Assembly: GCF_003123725.1 (NCBI RefSeq)
Contig: NZ_QETA01000004.1
Span: 186,001 to 250,000 of the forward strand
Length of the DNA: 64,000 nt
Direction: 5' to 3'
DNA from: Corticimicrobacter populi
GTDB lineage: Bacteria > Pseudomonadota > Gammaproteobacteria > Burkholderiales > Burkholderiaceae_B
The position numbers and the translations under genes were made by a program. Every line of letters starts with the position of its first letter. Position 1 is the stretch's first letter. This document shows, in pieces, positions 27,033 through 37,579 of this stretch. The notes beneath the pieces are model-generated. The model saw nothing but the letters and a program-made list of their open reading frames with translations. It searched no databases and was not told the DNA's origin.

Positions 27033-29348
27033 ATGAAGCCTTACATTCCCTATACCCATCCTGCCGGCGGCTGGGATGCCCTCAAGGCCATGGAAGCCTT
27101 GCTGCTCAAGCAGGATATCCCGGTCAACGGGCTATCCATCCTGTCGAAGATGAACCAGCATGGCGGTTTCGACTGTCCCGGCTGTGGCTGGGCCGATCCG
27201 CTTGATACCTCGCGTTTCGAATACTGTGAGAACGGGGGCAAGGCGATTGCCTGGGAGGCGACGCCCAAGCGCTGTACGCCCGAATTCTTTGCCCAGCATA
27301 CCGTGACGGAGCTGGAAAAATGGGATGACTACGAGTTGGAAATGGTCGGACGGCTGACGCATCCCATGCGCTATGACGCCGCCAGCGACAAGTACCTGCC
27401 GGTGAGCTGGGAGGATGCCTATGCCCTGGTCGGCCAGCACCTGAATGCACTGGACGATCCGAACCAGGTCGATTTCTATACGTCAGGGCGTGCCTCCAAC
27501 GAGGCGGCCTATCTGTTTCAGCTGTTTGCGCGCGAGTACGGTACCAACAACTTCCCGGACTGTTCCAACATGTGCCATGAGCCGACCAGTGTCGGCCTGC
27601 CCAGATCCATTGGCGTAGGCAAGGGCACGGTCGTACTCGACGATTTCGACCAATCAGACTGTATTTTCATTTTCGGGCAGAATCCGGGCACCAACAGCCC
27701 GCGCATGATGACCTATCTGCGCAATGCCGCCAAGCGCGGGGCGGTGATCATGTCGTTCAATCCGTTTCGCGAGCGTGCGCTGGAGCGTTTCCAGGCTCCG
27801 CAGGATGTGGCGCAGATGGCCACCTTTGGCTCGACCGAGATTTCTTCGCGCATTTTCCAGGTGCGGGTCGGTGGTGATGTGGCGGCCATCAAGGGCATCA
27901 TGAAGCTGCTGGTCGAGGCCGACGAACAGGCTCGGGCCAACAACGATGTCGAAATTCTCGACTGGGAATTCATCCGTGCGCACACTGTCGGCATCGAGGC
28001 GCTGATTGCCGACCTGAAGGCGACTGAGTGGGCAGATATCGAGCGCAAGTCCGGGCTGACGCGCGAGGATCTGTCTGTGGCGGCCGGGGCCTATGCCAAG
28101 GCCGAACGCGCTATCCTGGCCTACGGTATGGGCATCACGCAGCATCGTCATGGCACCCACAATGTGCAGCAGATCGCCAATCTGGCATTGTTGCGCGGCA
28201 ACGTGGGCAAGGCCGGTGCCGGTATCTGCCCGGTGCGGGGGCACTCCAACGTGCAGGGTGATCGCACGGTGGGCATTACCGAGATTCCCTCCAAGGTATT
28301 CCTGGATCGCTTGCAGGCGCGCTATGGCTTCGAGCCGCCGCGCAAGCCGGGTCGCAATGTGCTGACGGCACTGGAGGCGATGGTCGGCGGAGCCAGCAAA
28401 GTGTTCATCGGTCTGGGTGGCAACTTTGCCGTGGCCGTGCCGGACTGGGCCAGGACACAGACCGCCATGCGTGCGTTGAACCTGACCGTGCAGATATCCA
28501 CCAAGCTCAATCGCAGCCATTTGATACACGGGCGCGATGCCCTGATTCTGCCCTGTCTGGGGCGTACTGAACTGGATGTGCAGGCAACCGGCCCGCAATC
28601 GATGAGCGTCGAAGACACCATGTCGATGGTGCATGCCAGCACCGGCAGCAATCCTCCGGCATCCGAGCATCTGCGCAGCGAAGTGGCCATCATCGGGGGC
28701 ATGGCACGGGCCACGCTGGGTGCAGACTCGAAAGTGGACTGGGAAAGCCGGGTCGGTAACTACGCCCTGATCCGCGACGATATCGAGGCCGTGTTTCCCG
28801 ATATTTTCCCCGGCTACAACAAGCGTCTCGAGATTCCGGGCGGTTTTCACCTGACCTCGCTGGCCCGGGAGCGGGTCTGGGGGACGCCGTCGGGCAAGGC
28901 CAACTTCCTGGTCCACGCCGGGCTGTGCGAGGACGAAGAGGCCGATCAGGACGGCGTGCTGTGGCTGTCCAGCATGCGCAGCCATGACCAGTACAACACC
29001 ACGCTGTATTCCTATTCGGATCGCTATCGCGGCATCCACAATGCTCGCGACGTGCTCTTTATCAATGCGGCGGAATTGCGCAGGCTGGGATTGGCCGATG
29101 GGGATCGTGTCGATATCATTTCGCAGGCCAATGACGGTGTCGAGCGGATCCTGACCGGTTTTCAGGCCATTGAGTACGACTTCCCGGATCGCAGTTGTGC
29201 CGCCTATTTCCCGGAGGCCAATCCGCTGGTACCGCTGTATGCCTATGACCCGGACTGCTTCACGCCGGCTTCCAAGGGTATTCCGGTGAGGGTAGTCCGG
29301 GCTGGACAGGTGAAGGCAGCCCTGGAGGAAGAGGTTCAGACTGCGTGA
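27033..29348 (+). CDS. YdeP/FdhF-like molybdopterin oxidoreductase
   Basis: The 771-residue protein belongs to the FdhF-like molybdopterin oxidoreductase group (TIGR01701, E. coli YdeP). An N-terminal Cys pair (GFDCPGCGWADP) could bind a cluster, then molybdopterin-domain motifs follow: CHEPTSVGLPRSIGVGKG, IFGQNPGTNSPRM, GMGITQHRHGTHNVQQIANL and GNVGKAGAGICPVRGHSNVQ by their ends. A C-terminal dinucleotide-binding domain follows (about 650-760). The ATG at 27033 has GGAG upstream; an earlier in-frame ATG lacks support. YdeP is tied to acid resistance in E. coli; the substrate is unknown. Confidence 0.9.
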   Translation: MKPYIPYTHPAGGWDALKAMEALLLKQDIPVNGLSILSKMNQHGGFDCPGCGWADPLDTSRFEYCENGGKAIAWEATPKRCTPEFFAQHTVTELEKWDDYELEMVGRLTHPMRYDAASDKYLPVSWEDAYALVGQHLNALDDPNQVDFYTSGRASNEAAYLFQLFAREYGTNNFPDCSNMCHEPTSVGLPRSIGVGKGTVVLDDFDQSDCIFIFGQNPGTNSPRMMTYLRNAAKRGAVIMSFNPFRERALERFQAPQDVAQMATFGSTEISSRIFQVRVGGDVAAIKGIMKLLVEADEQARANNDVEILDWEFIRAHTVGIEALIADLKATEWADIERKSGLTREDLSVAAGAYAKAERAILAYGMGITQHRHGTHNVQQIANLALLRGNVGKAGAGICPVRGHSNVQGDRTVGITEIPSKVFLDRLQARYGFEPPRKPGRNVLTALEAMVGGASKVFIGLGGNFAVAVPDWARTQTAMRALNLTVQISTKLNRSHLIHGRDALILPCLGRTELDVQATGPQSMSVEDTMSMVHASTGSNPPASEHLRSEVAIIGGMARATLGADSKVDWESRVGNYALIRDDIEAVFPDIFPGYNKRLEIPGGFHLTSLARERVWGTPSGKANFLVHAGLCEDEEADQDGVLWLSSMRSHDQYNTTLYSYSDRYRGIHNARDVLFINAAELRRLGLADGDRVDIISQANDGVERILTGFQAIEYDFPDRSCAAYFPEANPLVPLYAYDPDCFTPASKGIPVRVVRAGQVKAALEEEVQTA

Positions 29349-29526
29349 TGCCGGATGCAGTCTGTGAGCACCCGGCTGTCTGCCGGGCACGAACAGGCGG
29401 CAGCGTCTGGACCTGCTGTCATGGCGATATCTCTGTCTGGTGTCACCGGATTTGATCCTGCACAAGTTGGTTTTCTTGCTGGAGGATTACTCTGAAGGAG
29501 CACTACTACACACGGAGAACCGTTTC

Positions 29527-30675
29527 ATGAGCAGCACTTTTTTCATTCCCGCAGTGAACATGATGGGCGCCGGCAGCCTGGAGGAGGCCGCCGTCGCCAT
29601 TCGCAACCATGGCTTCAAAAAAGCCCTGATCGTGACCGATGCCGGCCTGGCCAGCGTTGGCGTGCCGGCCCAGGTGGCCGAACTGCTGTTGCAACAGGGT
29701 GTAGAGGCCGTCGTTTTCGACGGTGCTCAACCCAACCCTACGGTCAAGAACGTGGAGGATGGCTTGGCACTGCTGCATGCCAATGCCTGTGATTGCGTGG
29801 TGTCGCTGGGTGGTGGTTCACCTCACGACTGTGCCAAGGGTATTGCCCTGTGCGCCTCCAACGGGGGCCACATCAGCGAGTACGAAGGCCTGGACAAGTC
29901 AGCCAAGCCGCAACTGCCTCTGATCGCCATCAACACGACCGCCGGTACCGCCAGCGAGATGACCCGTTTCTGCATCATCACCGACGAAACGCGTCACGTC
30001 AAAATGGCCATCGTTGACCGCAATGTCACGCCCATCCTGTCCGTCAACGACCCGGCTCTGATGGTCGGCATGCCCAAGGGGCTGACGGCAGCAACCGGTA
30101 TGGATGCCCTGACCCATGCGGTCGAAGCCTATGTGTCGACGGCCGCCACGCCGATTACCGACGCCTGTGCCATCAAGGCTATCGAACTGATCGCCGCCAA
30201 CCTGCGCACTGCCGTGCATCAGGGCAAGGACATGGCGGCGCGCGAGAGCATGGCCTATGCCCAGTTCCTGGCCGGCATGGCCTTCAACAACGCATCGCTG
30301 GGCTACGTGCATGCCATGGCACACCAGCTGGGCGGCTTCTACAACCTGCCGCACGGGGTTTGCAATGCCGTGCTGCTGCCGCACGTCGAGGCCTTCAATG
30401 CCAGCGCCTGCGAAAGCCGGCTGCGTGACGTTGCGGGTGCGCTGGGTGTCAACATCCTTGATCTGGATGCCAAGGCGGGCGCACAGGCTGCCATTGATGC
30501 GATCCGCACACTGTCGGTTGATGTCGGCATCCCGGCAGGTCTGGCCGAGCTGGGTGCCAAGGAAGAGGATATCCCGACTCTGGCCACCAATGCGCTCAAG
30601 GATGTCTGCGGTCTGACTAACCCGCGCCAGGCATCGCAGGCCGAGATCGAAGGTATTTTCCGCGCTGCCTTCTGA
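29527..30675 (+). CDS. Iron-containing alcohol dehydrogenase
   Basis: The 382-residue protein is a group III Fe-ADH of the YiaY/AdhB/FucO type. It has the NAD-binding loop [14 protein letters not shown], the motif [13 protein letters not shown], and metal ligands in [14 protein letters not shown] (Asp/His) and [16 protein letters not shown] (two His). The start follows a GGAG site and gives the usual N terminus ([11 protein letters not shown]). Upstream is the YdeP-like gene 178 bp away on the same strand, so a separate promoter is likely. It interconverts alcohols and aldehydes with NAD(H); the exact substrate is open. Confidence 0.94.
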   Translation: MSSTFFIPAVNMMGAGSLEEAAVAIRNHGFKKALIVTDAGLASVGVPAQVAELLLQQGVEAVVFDGAQPNPTVKNVEDGLALLHANACDCVVSLGGGSPHDCAKGIALCASNGGHISEYEGLDKSAKPQLPLIAINTTAGTASEMTRFCIITDETRHVKMAIVDRNVTPILSVNDPALMVGMPKGLTAATGMDALTHAVEAYVSTAATPITDACAIKAIELIAANLRTAVHQGKDMAARESMAYAQFLAGMAFNNASLGYVHAMAHQLGGFYNLPHGVCNAVLLPHVEAFNASACESRLRDVAGALGVNILDLDAKAGAQAAIDAIRTLSVDVGIPAGLAELGAKEEDIPTLATNALKDVCGLTNPRQASQAEIEGIFRAAF

Positions 30676-30721
30676 TCCTTCCGATCGAAGAAACCGGGTC
30701 CGGCATTTGCCGGCCATGGTG

Positions 30722-30751
30722 AAAAATGCCGGCCTTTGGGTCGGCATTTTT
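30722..30751. terminator. Bidirectional intrinsic terminator after the Fe-ADH gene
   Basis: AAAAATGCCG and CGGCATTTTT form a perfect 10-bp inverted repeat around a 10-nt loop, with five T at the 3' side and five A at the 5' side, 47 bp after the alcohol dehydrogenase stop. A second partial copy of the CCGGCATTT stem precedes it. Confidence 0.85.
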
Positions 30752-30809
30752 CATGTGGCTGCATGCTACATTCTCTGGATGCCGCATGGTCATGTAGAGA
30801 GTGCCAAAC

Positions 30810-32363
30810 ATGGAGATGAGTACGCTGATCCCGGACGCAGTTCCTCGCAACCCGGATCTTCCTGTGAGCGCTGGCGCAAACCCCGGCCCTATTCTTGAGC
30901 CGGGACGCAACTGCTGGCTTATCGAGGCGTGTGACCGGGCCAGCGTGCTCGTGGATGCGGCCGAGTATTACCACCTGGCGGGCGAGGCCATGCAGTCAGC
31001 CAGGCAGCGTATCCTGATCATCGGCTGGGAGTTCGATACGCGCATCCGGCTGGAACCTGGGCGGGCAGGGGGCGGGCAGACACTGGGGGAATTCATTCTG
31101 GCGCTGGCCAGGGCGATGCCGGCCCGACGCATCAGCATACTCAAATGGGGTTTCGGAGCCTTGAAGCAGTTGCTGCGACCGTCCGCGTTGTGGATGTTGT
31201 GGCGCTGGCATTGCACCCGGGCCATTGCCTTCCGGTTCGACCGGGCACACCCACCGGGTTGCAGCCATCACCAAAAAATCCTCGTGGTCGATGATTGCCT
31301 GGCGGTATGCGGTGGGATCGACATGTCGACGGCACGCTGGGATACGTCCGAACATCTGGATGACGATCCACGCCGGATCGGTCCGGAAGGTCGGCCCTAT
31401 CCGCCCTGGCATGATGTCACCATGATGCTGGCCGGCCCTGTGGCAGCGGCGCTGGGCGAACTGGGAGCCGAGCGCTGGCAGCGGGCCACGTCTGAGCCGC
31501 TTGATCCCTTGCCTGACTGCAGTGAGGTGCTGTGGCCGGACGACCTGCCGGTCCAGTTCGAGAACGTGCGGGTCGGCATTGCCCGCACGCGCTCGGTTTA
31601 TGATGGTTGCGCCGAGATCCGGGAAATCGAGGCGCTGTATCTCGATATGGTGGCCGCCGCGCAGGATGTCATCTATATCGAAAACCAGTATTTCACCTCT
31701 GCCAGAGTGGCGGTGGCCATTGCTGCTCGCCTGAAGGAACCCCATCCGCCCGAGGTTGTCATGGTGATGCCGCGCAAAGCCGATGGCTGGCTTGAGCAGG
31801 TGGCCATGGATGCGGCCAGGATCCGCTTGGCCCGCAAGATCGCCGAGGCCGACCCGGGCAACCGTTTTCGTATCTATGTGCCGGTCACGGCCGGACGGCA
31901 GGATATCTACGTGCATGCCAAGGTCATGATTGTCGATCATCGCCTGCTGCGCATCGGCTCGTCCAATCTCAACAACCGCTCTCTGGGACTGGACAGCGAG
32001 TGCGATGTAGTGATCGATGCCGCCCTGCCGGGAAATCAGCATGTGGCACCAACGATTGCTCAGTTGCGTACCCGCCTGCTGTCGGAGCATCTGAGCGTGG
32101 AACCGGCTGTTTTCGAGGCCGAGTTTGCTCGCAGCGGTTCTCTCACAGCGACGATCGAGGCGCTGCGCTGTGATGGCAGGAGCCTGGATCTGCTGGACCT
32201 GACGCGCCCGGGTCCCCTGGACAAGTTTGTGGCGGATAACGAACTGCTCGATCCCGAGAGCGCCGATGGTTTCTTCGAGCCGATGGGCCGGCGCGGCCTG
32301 CGCCGTCGCTGGCGGGAAGGATTGCAGCGCCTGAGGCGACTGCGTCCGTCCATCATGTCTTGA
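30810..32363 (+). CDS. Phospholipase D/cardiolipin-synthase-like protein
   Basis: The 517-residue protein has two HKD motifs: HHQKILVVDDCLAVCGGIDM (near 155) and HAKVMIVDHRLLRIGSSNLN (near 370), so it is a complete PLD-superfamily enzyme. A short hydrophobic patch lies near the basic segment after residue 110, but there is no clear signal peptide. A GTG at 30801 is an alternative start. Its 3' end overlaps the convergent RND pump gene by 11 bp. It probably acts on phospholipids (hydrolysis or transphosphatidylation). Confidence 0.9.
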   Translation: MEMSTLIPDAVPRNPDLPVSAGANPGPILEPGRNCWLIEACDRASVLVDAAEYYHLAGEAMQSARQRILIIGWEFDTRIRLEPGRAGGGQTLGEFILALARAMPARRISILKWGFGALKQLLRPSALWMLWRWHCTRAIAFRFDRAHPPGCSHHQKILVVDDCLAVCGGIDMSTARWDTSEHLDDDPRRIGPEGRPYPPWHDVTMMLAGPVAAALGELGAERWQRATSEPLDPLPDCSEVLWPDDLPVQFENVRVGIARTRSVYDGCAEIREIEALYLDMVAAAQDVIYIENQYFTSARVAVAIAARLKEPHPPEVVMVMPRKADGWLEQVAMDAARIRLARKIAEADPGNRFRIYVPVTAGRQDIYVHAKVMIVDHRLLRIGSSNLNNRSLGLDSECDVVIDAALPGNQHVAPTIAQLRTRLLSEHLSVEPAVFEAEFARSGSLTATIEALRCDGRSLDLLDLTRPGPLDKFVADNELLDPESADGFFEPMGRRGLRRRWREGLQRLRRLRPSIMS

Positions 32364-35300
32364 CCCGGAACCAGGCCGCGTACAGTGCCGGCACGAAAAT
32401 CAGTGTCAGGACCGTGCCGACCGCCAGGCCCCCCATGATGGAAACCGCCATCGGCCCCCACAGGTCGGAAACGGTCAGCGGGATCATGGCCAAAATAGCG
32501 GCCAGCGCAGTCAGCACGACCGGTCGCGTACGCCGTACTGTGGCATGCACGATGGCGTCGCGCGGCGCATCGCCCTGGGCAATGTCGCGGTCGATCTGTT
32601 CGACCAGGATGACCGAGTTGCGCATGACCATGCCGGCCAGGGCGATCACGCCCAGTGTGGCCACGAAGCCGAATGGCCGTTGTGTGACCAGCAGTGCCAG
32701 TGTGACACCCACCATGCCCAGCGGGGCCGTCAGGATCACCATGAACATGCGGCTGAAACTCTGCAGCTGGAGCATCAGGAAGACTGCCCACAGCAGCAGC
32801 ATGAGCGGGATCACGACGGCAATTGCGGCATTGGCCTTGGCGCTTTCCTCGACGACACCCCCTTCCTCGATGTCGTAGCCGACCGGCAGGCGGGCCTTGA
32901 TGTCGTGAAGCGTGGCACGGATCTCGGCGGAAACGTCCGGTGCCTGGGCACCAGCGACATCGGCGCGCACACTCAGGCTGGGCAGGCGGTTACGGGTCCA
33001 CAGTCCGCCTTCCTCGAGCACAGGTTCGATCTCGGCCACCTGGCTCAGCGGAATGGCGCGTCCGTTGGCGGCATGCACGGTCAGGCTGCCCAGCCGTTCG
33101 GCGTCCAGCCTGGCGTCGGGACGCGCCCGGGCGATGATATCAATCAGTTCGTTGCCGTCGCGTACCTGGGTAACAGTCTGGCCGCTGAGCAGGGTCTGCA
33201 GTGTCAGTGCCACGTCCTGGCTGTTGACGCCCAGGGCGCGGGCTCGATCCTGGTCGATGCGAAAGCGGATGGCCTTGGTGCGTTCATGCCACTGCAGGTT
33301 GACGTCGCGCACGTTGGGATGCTCGCGCATCCGGTCGCGGACTTCGGCCGCGATGGCGCGCACGGTATCGGGATCGGCACCATTGACGCGGAACTGCACC
33401 GGATAGCCGACCGGCGGGCCGAGCTCGAGCCGATAGACCCGTGTGCGAATGTGCGGGAATTCTGTCGTCAGATAGTCATGCAGATCGGCTGCCAGAGTTT
33501 TGCCCTGCTGAAGGTCGTGAGGATAGACGATCACCTGGGCATAGTTGAGCTTGGGCAACTCGGGGTCGAGCGCCAGGTAGAAGCGCGGGGAACCGCTGCC
33601 GACGTAGGCCGTGACGGCACGTACGCGCTCATCACGGGACAGCCATTGTTCGAGTTTCTCGGTTTCGGCCAGAGTGGCGGCGTAGCTGGCCCCTTCCTCC
33701 AGGTGCAGATCGACCAGGATTTCTTCGCGTGGTGAGTCGGGGAAAAACTGCTGCGGTACCAGACGGAAGGCCGCCAGCGACAGGACAAAGGCCAGCAGCG
33801 CCGAGATCAGCACGGCCTTGCGATGCCGCACGCTCCACTCGATACGGCCGGTGAGCCAGTCCATCAGGCGACGCTTGCGCCGGCTCCAGGGGGTATCGCG
33901 CTCGTGGTGGCCTGTCATGTCCGGCAGCAGCAGCGTGCCCAGGTAGGGCGTGAAGAGGACGGCCACGACCCAGGATACCAGTAGCGAAATGGTGACCACC
34001 CAGAAAATCGACTGGGTGAATTCGCTGGTGGATGAGCGCGCAAAGCCGACGGGCACGAAGCCGGCGGCGGTGATCAGGGTGCCGGTCAGCATTGGAAAGG
34101 CGGTGGAGGTCCAGGCGAACGAGGCGGCCTTGAAGCGGCTCCAGCCTTCTTCCATCTTCACCTGCATCATTTCCACCGCAATGATGGCGTCGTCCACCAG
34201 CAGGCCCAGCGCGATGATGAGCGCGCCCAGCGACACACGATGCAGGTTGATGCCCAGCCGCCACATGATGAAGAAAGTGATGCCGAGCACCAGCGGCACC
34301 GACAGCGCCACCACGATGCCGGTGCGCCAGCCCAGTGCCAGCAGGCTGACCGCCAGCACGATGCCCAGCGCCAGCAGGAAATGCATCAGGAATTCGTTGA
34401 TCGAGTGATCTACCAGCGTGGGCTGATCCACGACTTTTTCGATAGTGATGCCGGCGGGCAGTGCCGCCTGGACTTCGTTCATGACGGCATCGAGATTGCG
34501 TCCCAGGGTCAGGATGTCGCCGCCTTCGGTCATGGAGACGGCCAGTGCGGTGACGGGTTCGCCATTGCGCCGCATCGACATCTGGGGCGGGTCGACGTAG
34601 CCGCGCGTGACCTCGGCGATATCACCCAGACGGAACGTGCGCTCGCCGGCCTTGACGGGGACGTTTTCGATGTCTTGGAGGCTGCGCACGGCACCGTCCA
34701 CACGCATCGGGATGCGGCTGCGCGGCCCTTCGATGACGCCGGCAGGCAGGACGACGTTCTGCTGTTGCAGGCTGGCCAGCAACTGCGAGGGTGAAATGCC
34801 GAGACGGGCCAGCCGGTCGGGGCTGAATTCGACATGGTAGGCCTGATCCTGCACACCCAGCATCAAGACCTTGGAGACATCCGGGACGCGCAGCAGGCGT
34901 TCGCGTGCCGACAGCAATACCTGCTTCATCTGGGCCTGGTCGAACCCATCGGCGTGGAATACATAGATGGATCCGAAGGTATCGCCGAAATCGTCATTGA
35001 AATACGGTCCCAGTACGCCTTCGGGCAGCGTATGGCGCATGTCGCCCACGCGCTTGCGTGCCTGGTACCAGCTTTCCTGGATCTGGTCCTTCTTGGCCCA
35101 GCTCTGCAACGTCAGGAACATCGTGGCGCGGCCGGGGCGCACATAGCTGCGCACATTGTCGTAGAGCGGGACTTCCTGTAGGGTGCGCTGGAGCTTTTCA
35201 ACGACCTGCTGTTCCATTTCGCGGGTGGTGGCACCGGGCCAGGCGACGTCCAGCGTCATGACCATAATGGTCATTTCCGGGTCTTCCGAGCGGCCCAGGT

Positions 35301-35397
35301 CGATATAGGCCAGTACGCCCAGGATGACGGACAGGATCATGCCGAAGAGAACCAGCGGGGCATGCCGCAGCCCCCAGGCGGACAGATTGAATTTCAT
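32353..35397 (-). CDS. RND efflux pump inner-membrane transporter
   Basis: The 1014-residue protein is a full AcrB-superfamily transporter with 12 helices and two large periplasmic loops. Proton-relay acids are in LGLLVDDAIIAVEMM (helix 4), and the N terminus MKFNLSAWGLRH is like HAE/HME drug or cation pumps. Its ATG overlaps the stop of the adaptor gene (ATGA). No outer-membrane factor is present, so it likely shares a TolC-type channel. The substrate is unknown; organic compounds are more likely than metals since no Met triad is evident. Confidence 0.93.
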   Translation of the reverse strand: MKFNLSAWGLRHAPLVLFGMILSVILGVLAYIDLGRSEDPEMTIMVMTLDVAWPGATTREMEQQVVEKLQRTLQEVPLYDNVRSYVRPGRATMFLTLQSWAKKDQIQESWYQARKRVGDMRHTLPEGVLGPYFNDDFGDTFGSIYVFHADGFDQAQMKQVLLSARERLLRVPDVSKVLMLGVQDQAYHVEFSPDRLARLGISPSQLLASLQQQNVVLPAGVIEGPRSRIPMRVDGAVRSLQDIENVPVKAGERTFRLGDIAEVTRGYVDPPQMSMRRNGEPVTALAVSMTEGGDILTLGRNLDAVMNEVQAALPAGITIEKVVDQPTLVDHSINEFLMHFLLALGIVLAVSLLALGWRTGIVVALSVPLVLGITFFIMWRLGINLHRVSLGALIIALGLLVDDAIIAVEMMQVKMEEGWSRFKAASFAWTSTAFPMLTGTLITAAGFVPVGFARSSTSEFTQSIFWVVTISLLVSWVVAVLFTPYLGTLLLPDMTGHHERDTPWSRRKRRLMDWLTGRIEWSVRHRKAVLISALLAFVLSLAAFRLVPQQFFPDSPREEILVDLHLEEGASYAATLAETEKLEQWLSRDERVRAVTAYVGSGSPRFYLALDPELPKLNYAQVIVYPHDLQQGKTLAADLHDYLTTEFPHIRTRVYRLELGPPVGYPVQFRVNGADPDTVRAIAAEVRDRMREHPNVRDVNLQWHERTKAIRFRIDQDRARALGVNSQDVALTLQTLLSGQTVTQVRDGNELIDIIARARPDARLDAERLGSLTVHAANGRAIPLSQVAEIEPVLEEGGLWTRNRLPSLSVRADVAGAQAPDVSAEIRATLHDIKARLPVGYDIEEGGVVEESAKANAAIAVVIPLMLLLWAVFLMLQLQSFSRMFMVILTAPLGMVGVTLALLVTQRPFGFVATLGVIALAGMVMRNSVILVEQIDRDIAQGDAPRDAIVHATVRRTRPVVLTALAAILAMIPLTVSDLWGPMAVSIMGGLAVGTVLTLIFVPALYAAWFRVKT

Positions 35398-36503
35398 GGC
35401 AGGCGATGGTCCCAGGGCTGGACAGGCATGCCCGCATCGAGCCGGTGTACGCCCGCCGTCACGACCCGTTCACCGGATTGCAGGCCTGCCGTGACCATAA
35501 TGTGATCAGTTCCCATCGAGCCCAGGGTGACGGGGCGCAGCTCCAGGTGATTGGTCCCGTCGGGCAGGACCCAGACGGCAGGGCCTTCGCCCTGCTGGTA
35601 AAGCGCGGCGAGCGGCAGGCGGAATATTTGCGCGGGAGCTGTACTTGTGTGATTCAGCTGCACGCTGGCCGTCATGCCCAGCCTGGCGCTATCCGGCATG
35701 GCATCAAGGGCGACGCGGACTCGATAGGTACGCGAGGCCGGGTCGGCTACGGGCGAGATTTCACGCACGCGGCCCTGCAACACGGTGTCCGGTGCGCTCA
35801 ACAAGCGTGCCTGTACTGTCGAGCCAGGCTGGATTTGGGCTATGTCGTTTTCCGGTACATCGACTTCCAGTTCGCGCTGGCCGTCATAGGCCATCGAGAT
35901 GATCGGTGTGCCGGCGGCTACGACCTGACCGACTTCGGCATGGACCTGGGTGATGATACCGGGCTGCGGCGCGCTCAGGTCGGCATAAGCCAGATTGTTG
36001 CGTGCCTGTGCCAGCCTGCTGCGCGCGGCGTCATGCTGGGCCTGGGCATTGTTCAGACCGGTTTCCAGGGCATCGAAATCGGCACGAGCCAGCGCTCCCT
36101 TTTCCACCAGTGTGCGGTTGCGGGCCACATCGCGCCGGCTACGTTCGAGCACACCCTGGGTCTGCGCTACCTGGGCCGCCGCCTCGTCGCGTGCCAGGCG
36201 CAGGGGTTCCGGGTCGAGCTGGGCCAGTCGCGTGCCCTGGCCGACTTGGGCACCGACATCGACGGGCCGGGCCAGTAGCCGGCCGGGCACGCGAAACGAC
36301 AGGGTGCTGTCGACACGGGCCACGACGGTGCCGGGAAGGTTAAACCCGGCCTGCTGGGTCGTATCGGGCTGCACGACTTGGAGCCTGACCCGTGTGGCGG
36401 TTGTCGATGGCGCGGCATCCTGCCCGCATGCGGTCAGCAATAGCGGCCACAGGGATAGGCAGAGCAGGGCGCGGAAGCGCTGGAACGGGCGTGCAGCAGG
36501 CAT
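35394..36503 (-). CDS. RND efflux periplasmic adaptor lipoprotein
   Basis: The 369-residue protein has a lipoprotein signal (lipobox LLTAC, Cys26), a split lipoyl domain (FRVPGRLLARPVDVGAQVGQ and LSAPQPGIITQVHAEVGQVV), a coiled coil of about 70 residues and a C-terminal membrane-proximal domain. It is the membrane-fusion subunit of the pump encoded directly downstream and translationally coupled to it. Confidence 0.92.
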   Translation of the reverse strand: MPAARPFQRFRALLCLSLWPLLLTACGQDAAPSTTATRVRLQVVQPDTTQQAGFNLPGTVVARVDSTLSFRVPGRLLARPVDVGAQVGQGTRLAQLDPEPLRLARDEAAAQVAQTQGVLERSRRDVARNRTLVEKGALARADFDALETGLNNAQAQHDAARSRLAQARNNLAYADLSAPQPGIITQVHAEVGQVVAAGTPIISMAYDGQRELEVDVPENDIAQIQPGSTVQARLLSAPDTVLQGRVREISPVADPASRTYRVRVALDAMPDSARLGMTASVQLNHTSTAPAQIFRLPLAALYQQGEGPAVWVLPDGTNHLELRPVTLGSMGTDHIMVTAGLQSGERVVTAGVHRLDAGMPVQPWDHRLP

Positions 36504-36669
36504 GGCGGAGCCTCGAAATCAGTCGATCCATTGTAATGTGCAGCAGAATACGGCGTTTATGGGACTGTGACTGTTTTCGTATGCGAACGCTGCTTTCAGC
36601 CTGTCTCAAGTGGGAGACAGTTACACTTATGTCTTTCCCGTCCCTTCTTTCCTGACTCGATCAATCGCC

Positions 36670-37569
36670 ATGTCTGTCATCGACCCACGCCGTGGGTATC
36701 TGCTCGGCCTGACCGCCTATGTACTGTGGGGCCTGTTTCCGCTGTATTTCAAGCTGCTGCAGACGATTCCCGCCATTGAAATCGTTGCCCAGCGGGTACT
36801 GTGGTCGGCTTTGCTGGGACTGGTTCTGTTGCAGTTCTGGAAGCATCCCTGTTGGTGGCGGGAGTTGCTGGCGCAGCCCCGCATGCTGGTTGCGCTGGCG
36901 TTGTGTGGTACGTTGTTGGCCGCCAACTGGTTGATCTATGTCTGGGCGGTCAATGATGGCCGCATGGTCGAGGCCAGCCTGGGCTATTACATCAGTCCGC
37001 TCATCAATGTCCTGCTGGGGCTGGTTGTGTTGCGCGAACGACTGCGGCGGCTGCAATGGCTGGCCGTGGCGCTGGCGGCATTGGGGGTGCTGCAGCAGAT
37101 CTGGCAGGTAGATGGCGTGCCCTGGGTTGCCCTGTCGCTGGCCGGTTGTTTTGGTGTGTACGGACTGATTCACAAGCAGACCTCGGTTGCGGTGTTGCCG
37201 GGGCTGGTCGTGGAAACCTGGTTGCTGTTGCCGGTGGCGCTGGGCTGGCTGTGGCTGCATCCTTCGGCCGCTACGCTGGTGCCGGACTTCTGGCAGACCG
37301 GCACGGCCTGGCTGCTGGCGGCATCGGGGGCCGTGACACTGGTGCCGCTGATGTGTTTCAACATGGCCGCTCGGCACCTGCCTTACGCCACGCTGGGTTT
37401 TCTGCAGTACATTGCGCCCACCCTGGTGCTGCTGCTGGCGGTGTGGTTCTATGACGAACCCTTCGATCCGGCGCAACTGGCGGCATTTTCCTGCATCTGG
37501 GCAGGTCTCTTGGTCTATAGCGTCGATACCTGGCTGAACCTGCGGCGTACACACCAGCGGTCGGGCTGA
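36670..37569 (+). CDS. rarD: RarD, EamA-family transporter
   Basis: The 299-residue protein has ten predicted helices in two EamA repeats and the RarD-type beginning RGYLLGLTAYVLWGLFPLYF with AQRVLWSALLG. The ATG at 36670 is chosen because it gives the family start; the longer reading lacks a ribosome site. RarD members are associated with chloramphenicol sensitivity phenotypes; the real substrate is not known. It is divergent from the RND adaptor gene. Confidence 0.92.
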   Translation: MSVIDPRRGYLLGLTAYVLWGLFPLYFKLLQTIPAIEIVAQRVLWSALLGLVLLQFWKHPCWWRELLAQPRMLVALALCGTLLAANWLIYVWAVNDGRMVEASLGYYISPLINVLLGLVVLRERLRRLQWLAVALAALGVLQQIWQVDGVPWVALSLAGCFGVYGLIHKQTSVAVLPGLVVETWLLLPVALGWLWLHPSAATLVPDFWQTGTAWLLAASGAVTLVPLMCFNMAARHLPYATLGFLQYIAPTLVLLLAVWFYDEPFDPAQLAAFSCIWAGLLVYSVDTWLNLRRTHQRSG

Positions 37570-37579
37570 GACGGTTGGC

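Noticed and set aside
27654-29465. 603-codon minus-strand open frame
   Set aside because: Antisense to the YdeP-like oxidoreductase and the start of the alcohol dehydrogenase region; no recognisable motifs.
30801-30816. GTG at 30801 or ATG at 30816 as start of the phospholipase D-like gene
   Set aside because: The ATG at 30810 has the best-spaced GAGAG; the others have poorer spacing, though the difference is only two to three residues.
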